Source: CAZCCV01 sp964497515
Lineage (GTDB): Bacteria; Armatimonadota; UBA5829; DTLH01
Direction: 5' to 3'
Length of the DNA stretch: 6,331 nt
Assembly (NCBI GenBank): GCA_964497515.1
Contig: CAZCCV010000061.1
Location: forward strand, 1-6,331
Position numbers and translations under genes: made by a program. Positions 1 to 5,386 of this stretch are shown here, piece after piece (position 1 is the first letter of the stretch; each line of letters starts with the position of its first letter). The notes below the pieces were generated by a model that saw only the letters and a program-made list of their open reading frames with translations, was not told where the DNA came from and made no database searches.

Positions 1-1703
1 ATTATCGAGGGAGCCAGATTAGCGGCCTGATTCCGGATATCTGACATGCACCCGATATAGATGGCTCGGTTGACCAGGTAACGGAATACAGATATACTGA
101 GAGCGGAGAGATGAGAAATTCGCCGACTCAGACTATTCAGCAGTACTGGAACGGCTCATCTTATGTGCCACAGACGAGCTTCGCCTCTTATGATGATATG
201 GGAAGGCTTATGAGCACGACTGATGCCGAAAGTCAGACCATAGCCTATCAATACGACTCCCTAGGCAGGCAGACAAAGATTATCTACGCTACGGGAATCG
301 AGGCAGAGAGCTATTATGGTTGCTGCAACCTGCTGTGGTCGGAGGACGAGGACAACAGGAAGACCTATTATGGGTATGACGATGCTAATCGGCTGATCGA
401 TACCTGGACCGACATCCAGGGTGATGACCAGAGCACGGACAAGCTGGTCCACTATACTTACGACGCCTACGGGAACAAGGCGGGTGTCACGACTTACTCA
501 TCTTCCGGTGTTGGAAGAGTAACCAGCTATGAATATGATAAAATGAACAGGGTAACGAAGATAATCTATCCTTTCAACTCACAGGAAGGCGATCTCCTGG
601 GCAGCGAAGAGTTCGGATATGATGATGTCGGAAACCTCTGGTGGAAGATAGACGGGACCGGAGTTGTGACATTATATCGCTACGACGTGTTGAACCGTAT
701 GGTGAACGTCTATTACGACTATGCAGGGGCTCTTCCACCTGCTAACTACCCTCAGCAGGCAGATGTGAGCTATACCTACTATGGCGGCAGCAGCCTGAAG
801 CAGACTATGGTCGACAGCACAGGCACAAGCCAGTACGAGTATGACATTCAGGGAAGACTGATGAGCTATACTCCCCCTGTTCCGTCTCAGCACGACGCAG
901 TGGAGTATACCTATAACAACCTGGGCCAGAAGACATCCATCACAAGTGGCGACTACAATGTCCAATATGACTACTTCGCCAATGGATGACTGAAGAACGT
1001 AAAAACAGACAGCGGCTCTCTCACTCTGGCTGCCTACTACTACGATCCATCGGGCTTCAAGAACTGGGTGGACTATGGAAATGGCACTATGAGCGAGATT
1101 ATCCAGGATTGGACATCGCGCCATATGACATGGAATCTGATACACCGCGACAACAGTTGGGGTACCATTATCAGCCTTTCCTACTCAGGAAGAGACAACT
1201 CCGGCAACCCGACTCTGATAGAGGGCGACAGCGGAGATACATCGTATGACTATGACGCCAACAGCAGGCTCATTAGTGAGAACACGACCAGCTTCGGTTA
1301 TGATTGGATAGGTAACAGACTAAATCCGCCTGCCAATCCTAACCCTATGGTATATAACAAGGCAGATCAACTCACAAGTTGGCCGGGCAACTACAGTTAT
1401 ACTTACCATGATGATGGGAGCTTGTATGTAGTCCTGAACCAGTATCAGACGCCTGTCAGGTCGTATTCCTATCATCCAAGCAGACTGCTAAATGAAGCAG
1501 TCTATATTGGTGGCTTTTGTTCCAATACCTGGGATGCTTCGAGCAACCGTGTTGGGTTTACCATAAGTGTGGATGACTATACACTTGTCTACGACCCAAC
1601 TGCTGGAATCCCAGCGGTCATCGAAGAGGTAACATCGACAGGTTCGGTATACTACTATCGTGAACCTAATGGCGAACTGATAGCGAGACTCGCAGGTGAA
1701 AAC

Positions 1704-2027
1704 TGGAGTTATTATCACTTCGATGAGTTAGGATCGACCAGAGCTTTGACGGATGGGACAGGTTCTGTTACGGACACATATACTTATGATGCCTGGGGCA
1801 ATGTGACCGATCATACAGGATCGACCGAGCAACCGTATCAATATGTTGGGAGGTTTGGATATTACACTCATTATCAGAACTCTAATTTCAAGCTGCTGCA
1901 GCTTGGAGTTAGATTCTATGATCCTGAGATTGGTAGGTTTGCACAACGGGACACAGCGAAAGAAGGCCTCAACTGGTATACTTATGTAAGGAATGCTCCT
2001 GTCAACGGCATAGACCCTACTGGTCTT
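1704..2027 (+). other. RHS-associated core domain ending in DPTGL
   Basis: This part of the RHS frame carries the conserved C-terminal core. In order it shows YYHFDELGSTRALTD, a YDAWGNV repeat, YQYVGRFGYYTHYQ, LQLGVRFYDPEIGRFAQRD, then YTYVRNAPVNGIDPTGL. In studied RHS proteins this block closes the shell, and the DPxGL motif marks the autoproteolytic boundary between the conserved body and the variable toxin. Here the motif is intact (DPTGL at 2013-2027), so the boundary of the tip can be placed with confidence. The domain lies wholly downstream of the second in-frame TGA. Confidence 0.9.
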
Positions 2028-2471
2028 AGATGTACGCCAGTTGGGCAGGCAGTAAGAGATGATCAGCCGTCTATTGTACCAGCGCCAAGCTTTGTTAAGC
2101 ACTTGCAGACGATATATTTCTGGGTGCAGGTAGGGTATGAGGTTACAGCTGGCATCGGTTGGGGTGGACGAGGCAGCTGGGTTACTTGTAACTGTATATG
2201 GAGCCGGAAGGGAATTAACATTGATCAATGGAAGAGTTGGACCTCCATGAAGCAGTGGATGTCATGTCAGACATGGACGCCTTGTGGTTACGGCCCTAGG
2301 TGGGGCTACTGGAACCGCTACGCCGAACCAGTCTTCTATAGAGTAGCAGGCAATGAGTTTTGGGCGCCTACGCTACCCAGTACTACGAAGACCCCGGGCA
2401 TGATGGGTATGACAAGTAAAGGGCCAGATTGCTTCTGTGCTCCGCCCAGTTCACCAAGCAGCTCGCCATAG
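2028..2471 (+). other. Variable C-terminal tip of the RHS protein, Trp/Cys-rich, unknown fold
   Basis: The 147 residues after DPTGL are unlike the YD-repeat body. They contain 11 Trp and 7 Cys, with clusters such as TCNCIW, WMSCQTW, TPCGYG and RWGYWNRY, and end in DCFCAPP followed by a Ser/Pro tail. In RHS and other polymorphic toxins this position holds the effector domain. I see no recognisable nuclease, deaminase, ADP-ribosyltransferase or protease motif. Paired cysteines and many aromatics would suit a secreted, disulphide-bonded or membrane-active domain, but that is inference. The next gene is the natural immunity candidate. Confidence 0.7.
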
Positions 2472-2567
2472 TCCATAAAAATATGGAGGATAGCACAATA
2501 CCATTGATTACCTACCAAGAAATAAAACAGGGTGAATTATCGAGTTGAGGAAACCGAAACTTTAAGC

Positions 2568-2605
2568 TACTACAACCGTATTTACATACAAATACGGTTG
2601 TAGTA
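2568..2605 (+). repeat. Perfect 16-bp inverted repeat (hairpin) just before the 2619 ribosome binding site
   Basis: Left arm 2568-2583 and right arm 2590-2605 are exact reverse complements around the 6-base loop acatac. The hairpin sits in the 147-base gap between the RHS stop and the 2619 gene, three bases before that gene's GGAGG (2609-2613). There is no T-run after either arm, so it is not a standard intrinsic terminator. It may end RHS transcription weakly, protect a processed mRNA end, or affect access to the ribosome binding site. Confidence 0.75.
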
Positions 2606-2618
2606 TTCGGAGGAAATT

Positions 2619-3179
2619 ATGTACGAATTACGCAATAAGAAACGAGTCCGGTTCGCACTTTTAACGGTGGCAGCGATCGTGATAGTCATCGTGATCGCTG
2701 CGGCAAGTAGCCAGAAAATCCATAAACCCCCGGCTTTAATCGTCCTACCTCATGCCAAGGATGTCAATTATAGCAGTCATGCAGGTAATCAACAGGTGAG
2801 GTACGACTTGACCGAGAAATATCCGGCAAAGCATATACTTGAGCAAATCTCCGACAAGCTCACCAAGCAAGGCTGGAAGCCTCTACAGGACGATTTCCAG
2901 AATCCTGGTCACCCATCCTCACACGTAACAGGGTGGACATATTTTACTGATGCGACTCGCAAGCCAGAGCAGGCAGTACGGCGATGGCACGCCCAGTGGT
3001 CAAACACCGATGGAGATATTATTAATTATGATCTTGAGTACCGCTGGCCTTGGCTAGTTACTGGCAAGCCCATTGACCCAAAGGACCTGTTTACTCCAAA
3101 TACTGATAGGCTACAAGTATACGGTACCCACATACCAGCGAAGCTAGCAAAACGCATCACTCCGCCGAGTCGGAGGTGA
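2619..3179 (+). CDS. Membrane-anchored small protein, putative immunity protein of the RHS tip
   Basis: This 186-residue protein starts at an ATG with GGAGG five bases upstream (2609-2613). Residues 1-11 are basic, residues 12-29 form one strongly hydrophobic helix (rich in V, I, A, L), and the rest is soluble, so the positive-inside rule predicts a single anchor with the C-terminal domain outside the cytoplasm. There is no lipobox cysteine. The soluble part has a Lys/Leu-rich helix (HILEQISDKL), GWKPL, PSSH, GWTYFTD and an aromatic segment (YDLEYRWPW). I do not recognise a named family. Lying directly behind the RHS tip is the classic place for an immunity gene, and external topology would fit a tip acting at the membrane or periplasm. 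That role is inference. Confidence 0.8.
   Translation: MYELRNKKRVRFALLTVAAIVIVIVIAAASSQKIHKPPALIVLPHAKDVNYSSHAGNQQVRYDLTEKYPAKHILEQISDKLTKQGWKPLQDDFQNPGHPSSHVTGWTYFTDATRKPEQAVRRWHAQWSNTDGDIINYDLEYRWPWLVTGKPIDPKDLFTPNTDRLQVYGTHIPAKLAKRITPPSRR
3172..3179 (+). promoter_or_regulatory. Strong Shine-Dalgarno overlapping the stop of the 2619 gene
   Basis: GGAGGTGA overlaps the TGA stop of the preceding gene and lies eight bases before the ATG at 3188. It is among the best ribosome binding sites in the window, yet the ORF it serves is only 11 codons long. This suggests that a real, translationally coupled downstream gene once began here. Confidence 0.6.
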
Positions 3180-3187
3180 TGTGCAAT

Positions 3188-3223
3188 ATGAAAAACCAAT
3201 GGCCCATCCTGCGCCGGATCTAG
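3188..3223 (+). pseudogene. Truncated start of a lost downstream gene (11 codons)
   Basis: ATG at 3188 opens MKNQWPILRRI and stops at TAG 3221-3223. The strong coupled ribosome binding site and the basic, hydrophobic start look like the beginning of a genuine membrane or secreted protein. Reading through the TAG stays in the same frame as the RHS fragment that follows (IFVCPMLDD, then KTVTYIYD). The segment was therefore probably joined to RHS sequence by recombination. It could also be a functional leader peptide or chance. Confidence 0.35.
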
Positions 3224-3249
3224 ATTTTTGTGTGTCCCATGCTCGACGA

Positions 3250-3474
3250 CAAGACAGTCACTTATATCTATGATGTTAGTAGCAGGCTCATAAGTGAGAA
3301 CACGACCAGCTTCGGTTATGATTGGGTAGGAAACAGGCTCAATCCTCCTGCCAATCCCAACCCTATGGTGTATAACAAGGCAGATCAACTCACAAGTTGG
3401 CCGAACAACTATAGCTACACTTATTATGGTGATGGGAGCCTGCATTTAGTCTTGAACCAGTATCAGACACCTGT
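3250..3474 (+). pseudogene. Second copy of an internal RHS core segment
   Basis: This is a partial duplicate of bases 1248-1456 of the main RHS gene. Over the ungapped block 3281-3472 versus 1263-1454 I count 21 differences in 192 bases (about 89% identity). The encoded peptide includes SRLISENTTSFGYDW, NRLNPPANPNPMVYNKADQL and LNQYQTPV. An ATG at 3230 opens the frame, but with no clear ribosome binding site. The frame runs to a TAG at 3530-3532, but after about 3474 it leaves the RHS homology and becomes a run of hydrophobic residues read out of frame. This is a fragment left by recombination, not an independent gene. Confidence 0.85.
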
Positions 3475-3579
3475 ATTACGCTTGGTGGTTTTGCTATCCC
3501 ATGCAAGTATGCTATTCCTGCTGCTTGTATAGGAGGTGCGGCAGGTGCTTCGCTTCTATCTGAGTTATGTCCAAAATAG
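3475..3579 (+). pseudogene. C-terminal remnant of a different, Cys-containing hydrophobic tip
   Basis: Right where RHS homology stops, a different frame reads like authentic protein and ends at TAG 3577-3579: TLGGFAIPCKYAIPAAC, then IGGAAGASLL and SELCPK. It is Gly/Ala-rich and hydrophobic with spaced cysteines, a composition I associate with the extreme C-termini of some RHS proteins from environmental bacteria (from memory, not checked). Relative to the RHS copy before it the frame is shifted, so the junction destroyed the fusion. The two-helix membrane gene at 3593 starts 13 bases after the stop, mirroring the tip-then-small-gene order of the main locus. Confidence 0.5.
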
Positions 3580-3592
3580 GGAGATTGGAATT

Positions 3593-3763
3593 ATGAACCG
3601 TCTGTCTGCCGTGCAGATTGCGAAGATTGTGTTCGGATGCTTGTTATTCGGTGCAGTAATGGCTTTGCGGGACGGAGTTGCTAACATATGGATAAGAGCG
3701 GTGATTGCTGCCGCAGCCGGGGCTGCACTGATGATTGTATTGAAACAAGCGTTCAGAAACTGA
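3593..3763 (+). CDS. Small two-helix membrane protein, 56 residues, possible immunity protein
   Basis: The chosen start is ATG 3593, with GGGAG about nine bases upstream. A longer reading from GTG 3536 would run through the preceding tip remnant and is less likely. The protein begins MNRLSAVQIAKI and has two predicted membrane helices, about residues 9-24 (IVFGCLLFGAVMA) and 32-50 (IRAVIAAAAGAALMIVL), joined by a short loop (LRDGVANIW) with a basic end (KQAFRN). I recognise no family. Its place 13 bases after the hydrophobic tip remnant suggests a small membrane immunity protein, comparable in arrangement to bacteriocin immunity genes. This rests on context alone. Confidence 0.6.
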   Translation: MNRLSAVQIAKIVFGCLLFGAVMALRDGVANIWIRAVIAAAAGAALMIVLKQAFRN

Positions 3764-3858
3764 TGAAGCATAGGGAATGGCTGTTATACCGATCCCGATG
3801 AACAATATTCCTGTGGGTTCGAGATAAGGATGATTCGAAGCTGTTACAAGTAATCGTT

Positions 3859-3895
3859 TGCTTGTATAAAAACTACAAGCATGCTAATAAGCATG
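3859..3895 (+). repeat. Two overlapping short hairpins
   Basis: tgcttgta (3859-3866) pairs with tacaagca (3874-3881) around a 7-base AT-rich loop. catgct (3880-3885) pairs with agcatg (3890-3895) around aata. The two share bases 3880-3881, so only one can form fully at a time. Chance is possible for stems this short. Confidence 0.4.
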
Positions 3896-3898
3896 ACC

Positions 3899-3946
3899 AG
3901 TAATGATGCCGCCCACAGCGATTCTGGTGGCTGTGGGCGGATTACT
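3899..3946 (+). repeat. GC-rich hairpin, possible transcription terminator
   Basis: ccgcccacagc (3909-3919) pairs perfectly with gctgtgggcgg (3930-3940) around a 10-base loop. Beyond a 4-base bulge (gatg) the outer agtaat (3899-3904) pairs with attact (3941-3946). This is the most GC-rich stem in the window and lies about 135 bases after the 3593 gene. No T-tract follows on either strand, so a canonical intrinsic terminator is not supported; an RNA-stabilising or recombination-associated hairpin is equally possible. Confidence 0.55.
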
Positions 3947-3948
3947 AA

Positions 3949-4089
3949 ATACTGTCCACATATTCCGGAGGTTCTTGCTTGCATAAAGCAGGCAATCGTG
4001 TATCGGTATACTACTATCGTGAACCCAATGGTGAACTGATAGCTCGCAGAGTAGGAACCGAGAGGACTATTCGAGATTCTGTTCGATGA
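3949..4089 (+). pseudogene. Third, shorter RHS core fragment
   Basis: A stop-bounded frame with no start codon encodes VYYYREPNGELIAR. Bases 4003-4041 match 1644-1682 of the main gene at 37 of 39 positions, both differences being synonymous. Upstream in the same frame, YSGGSC and AGNRV resemble YIGGFC and SSNRV of the main protein (1503-1520 onward), with the intervening segment missing. The fragment loses RHS character after about 4056 and stops at TGA 4087-4089. It corresponds to a position downstream of the second copy's segment in the parent gene, so the two copies are not one simple duplication. Confidence 0.75.
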
Positions 4090-4184
4090 CTCCGGGCAGT
4101 TCGTGAAGGATAGAATCTCTGTGAAACGTGTGCATAGAATAAGGCCGCCGTTCTAGCATATCTAGGATTGGCTGCATTAGAATC

Positions 4185-4230
4185 CGGGAGTGTCGTCAGT
4201 CAGGAGAAAATATGGCTGACGACACTCCCG
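4185..4230 (+). repeat. Long hairpin (15 perfect bp, 18 with one G-U) before the 4252 gene
   Basis: Left arm 4185-4199 and right arm 4216-4230 are exact reverse complements. Allowing a U-G pair (4200/4215), pairing continues through 4202/4213 and leaves a 10-base loop. The loop holds a purine-rich ribosome-binding-like sequence. The right arm ends 21 bases before ATG 4252 and is not followed by a T-run. Its position between RHS debris and a small gene repeats the arrangement at 2568-2605. Confidence 0.75.
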
Positions 4231-4238
4231 TAATATGA
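4212..4238 (+). CDS. Possible eight-residue leader peptide inside the hairpin
   Basis: AGGAG in the loop (4202-4206) is followed five bases later by ATG 4212, which encodes MADDTPVI and stops at TGA 4236-4238. The stop lies 13 bases before the ATG of the 4252 gene. Translation would melt the hairpin's right arm, which is the geometry of a regulatory leader ORF. With only eight codons, chance is a serious alternative. Confidence 0.2.
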   Translation: MADDTPVI

Positions 4239-4251
4239 GGTAATCAGACCT

Positions 4252-4620
4252 ATGAACTCGATTGGCAAATATAAGAATGTGATCAAAAAGATGCAAGAAT
4301 TAGCAAATCGTGCCGGGGACACTGATAGCACTGAATACTTCGGAGGATTGCTCAAACTGCTTGAAGCTGAGCCAGATGAAGCAATTGCTGAATTAGTGAG
4401 TAATAGATTCTGGGGAGGCTCTGGTTCATTCTTCGACCAAGAGGTATATGTCAAGAAGAGAGACGTAGATACTACTGCCGTCTCTATCGAGTTCAAGCAA
4501 CTGCTATTGGAACTGTTGCGCTTGCTTCGTTCTGATGGTCACATCCATCCGTGGTTCGAGTCGAGGGAGTCAGTGCTTGAGGAGAGTTTGGAAAGATTAT
4601 CGGGTCGCTCCGACTCATAA
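4252..4620 (+). CDS. Small helical protein, possible DUF6966-like / immunity-type protein
   Basis: The 122-residue protein starts at ATG 4252 with GAGG about 11 bases upstream and ends in TAA. The N-terminal half is helical (KNVIKKMQELANRAG, FGGLLKLLEAEPDEAIAELV). A central RFWGGSGSFFDQEVYV motif comes next, then a Leu-rich helix (FKQLLLELLRLLR) and an acidic C-terminus. Helix, helix, then GG-x-GS-F-x-D and a final helix is the pattern I recall for DUF6966 proteins; this is from memory and needs a profile search. There is no signal peptide or membrane helix, so it should be cytoplasmic. Its location after RHS debris suggests an orphan immunity gene. Function is unproven. Confidence 0.75.
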   Translation: MNSIGKYKNVIKKMQELANRAGDTDSTEYFGGLLKLLEAEPDEAIAELVSNRFWGGSGSFFDQEVYVKKRDVDTTAVSIEFKQLLLELLRLLRSDGHIHPWFESRESVLEESLERLSGRSDS

Positions 4621-4665
4621 GGATGAACGGGAAAGCAAGAAACGAGTCAAGAGCGAATTACTGCT

Positions 4666-4908
4666 ATGACAAACGAAAAGATACAAGAAGCTGCCGAGTG
4701 GTTGGAGCAGCTATTCGATGATTTTACTAAAGAGCCTGCTTATGAGAAAAGCGGAGAAGAGTTGATGCTCCGGGTTCAATGGGAGATCGAACAGTATGAC
4801 CCGAAACTTCAACGTGCTGTTGTAGAAGACGGAGGAGGATATGATCGCAGTCCTCCTCCGTCCCGACCTGCTGGAAATCTCAGCCGTGAGGCTTTGGTCG
4901 TTCTTTGA
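4666..4908 (+). CDS. Hypothetical small acidic protein, C-terminus possibly altered
   Basis: The frame gives 80 residues from ATG 4666, 45 bases after the 4252 gene on the same strand. The ribosome binding site is weak. Residues 1-57 are a plausible helical acidic domain (EAAEWLEQLFDDFTKEP, LMLRVQWEIEQYDPKLQRAV). From about residue 55 the sequence becomes low-complexity (EDGGGYDRSPPPSRP) because the frame runs through the hairpin at 4828-4862, and the last 20 residues do not look like a natural protein end. The gene may have been truncated and extended into foreign DNA near the phage junction. No family is recognised. Confidence 0.5.
   Translation: MTNEKIQEAAEWLEQLFDDFTKEPAYEKSGEELMLRVQWEIEQYDPKLQRAVVEDGGGYDRSPPPSRPAGNLSREALVVL
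4828..4862 (+). repeat. Perfect 12-bp hairpin holding a Shine-Dalgarno and start codon
   Basis: gacggaggagga (4828-4839) and tcctcctccgtc (4851-4862) are exact reverse complements around an 11-base loop. The left arm contains GGAGGAGG and the loop contains ATG 4841, so folding would hide the ribosome binding site. The ORF it would start (MIAVLLRPDLLEIS...) runs into phage DNA that is antisense to the lysozyme-like gene. No T-run follows on either side, so termination is not clearly supported, although the hairpin lies between convergent gene sets. Confidence 0.7.
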
Positions 4909-4972
4909 CAAGGTTCTTCTGGTATTAGATCTCGGCTATTCTGGGTGTCTCAGAGGGGTGTCGACAAACATT

Positions 4973-5386
4973 TTAGCTTTCTTTGTATTGCTCCATGAGT
5001 TTCATCACTTTGGGAACGTAGTTCTGTGTCTCCTTACGGTCCGGGATACTGTTCCCTGCCCTCTTCACCGTGCCCGGCCCTGCGTTGTAGGCCGCGAGTG
5101 CCAGGTTCACGCTGCCAAACATCTTTAGCATCTTGGCGAGATAGAGCGTACCACCGTAGATGTTCTGCGCAGCATCGTAAGGGTCCACACCCAGCTCCTT
5201 TGCGGTTGCGGGCATAAGCTGCATAAGCCCGACAGCCCCGTGCTTGGATATCGCCTTCGGGTTTCCCGATGACTCCGCATGGATCACAGCCAGAACGAGC
5301 TCTATCGGGACATCTATCCCCATCTTCGTCTTTACTTTGTCTACGGCATGCGCTGCGTGCGCTCTCCATCTTGTTACAGCGGTCAT
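4973..5386 (-). CDS. Phage lytic transglycosylase (soluble SLT / goose-lysozyme-like fold)
   Basis: This 137-residue protein cleaves the MurNAc-GlcNAc bond of peptidoglycan. It carries the SLT domain hallmarks in order: catalytic Glu38 in VIHAESSGN, GAVGLMQLMPATAKELGV (about 50-67), NIYGGTLYLAKML (75-87) and ALAAYNAGPGTVKR (96-109). An N-terminal basic/amphipathic stretch of about 25 residues precedes the domain. There is no clear signal peptide, so it is more likely carried in the virion or inserted locally than exported alone. ATG 5386 is preceded by an AAGGGGG ribosome binding site about 11 bases upstream and overlaps the stop of the previous gene as ATGA, implying translational coupling. 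It is the last recognisable phage gene before the RHS locus. Confidence 0.93.
   Translation of the reverse strand: MTAVTRWRAHAAHAVDKVKTKMGIDVPIELVLAVIHAESSGNPKAISKHGAVGLMQLMPATAKELGVDPYDAAQNIYGGTLYLAKMLKMFGSVNLALAAYNAGPGTVKRAGNSIPDRKETQNYVPKVMKLMEQYKES

Larger units (their letters stand above)
1..2471 (+). pseudogene. RHS/YD-repeat protein, 3' part, two in-frame TGA codons
   Basis: The reading frame beginning at base 3 runs to the TAG at 2469-2471, interrupted only by TGA at 42-44 and 987-989. Both flanks of each TGA are clearly RHS protein in the same frame. YD repeats recur throughout: YDDMGRL, YDSLGRQ, YDDANRL, YDAYGNK, YDKMNRV, YDDVGNL, YDIQGRL, YDANSRL. They are followed by a complete RHS-associated core and a variable tip. 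Family knowledge: RHS proteins are large beta-shell proteins that encapsulate and deliver a C-terminal toxin, often between cells. The 5' end lies outside the window. At the second stop the context FANG-stop-LKNV matches the usual NGRL of YD repeats, so a CGA-to-TGA change is likely. No frameshift is needed. The gene could be a recent pseudogene, may express only the part after 990, or the stops may be sequencing errors. The RHS identity is secure; functionality is uncertain. Confidence 0.93.
3764..4184. other. Gene-poor stretch with hairpins and RHS debris
   Basis: No intact gene is visible on either strand here. An ATG at 3763 overlaps the stop of the 3593 gene (TGATG) and opens only 12 codons (MKHREWLLYRSR). 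Two small hairpins (3859-3895), a GC-rich hairpin (3899-3946) and a broken RHS fragment (3949-4089) fill most of the rest. From about 4079 a short frame reads LFDDSGQFVKDRISV, faintly like the FDELGS part of the RHS core, and stops at 4154-4156. Confidence 0.6.

Noticed and set aside
986..1249. 87-codon plus-strand ORF starting with ATG overlapping the TGA at 987
   Set aside because: It lies in another frame over clearly RHS-coding sequence and its product has no protein-like pattern; it is a shadow.
1..2471. Reassigned UGA codon or selenocysteine as explanation of the two in-frame TGAs
   Set aside because: Trp is encoded by many TGG codons and several other genes here terminate sensibly at TGA; no selenocysteine insertion hairpin or selenoprotein context is evident.
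2545..2573. TTGAGG, 17 bases, TACTAC as a promoter for the 2619 gene
   Set aside because: The -10 match is poor and lies inside the hairpin arm; not enough to claim a promoter.
3536..3592. GTG 3536 as start of the two-helix membrane protein
   Set aside because: This extension overlaps the tip remnant, and ATG 3593 has its own spaced ribosome binding site and a natural N-terminus.
3859..3946. CRISPR array or tRNA in the hairpin-rich gap
   Set aside because: The repeats are inverted pairs of different sequence without regular spacing, and no cloverleaf could be drawn.
4841..5128. 95-codon plus-strand ORF starting in the 4828-4862 hairpin loop
   Set aside because: The second half is antisense to the transglycosylase gene, so the full ORF is unlikely to be real; only its start region was kept as a finding.
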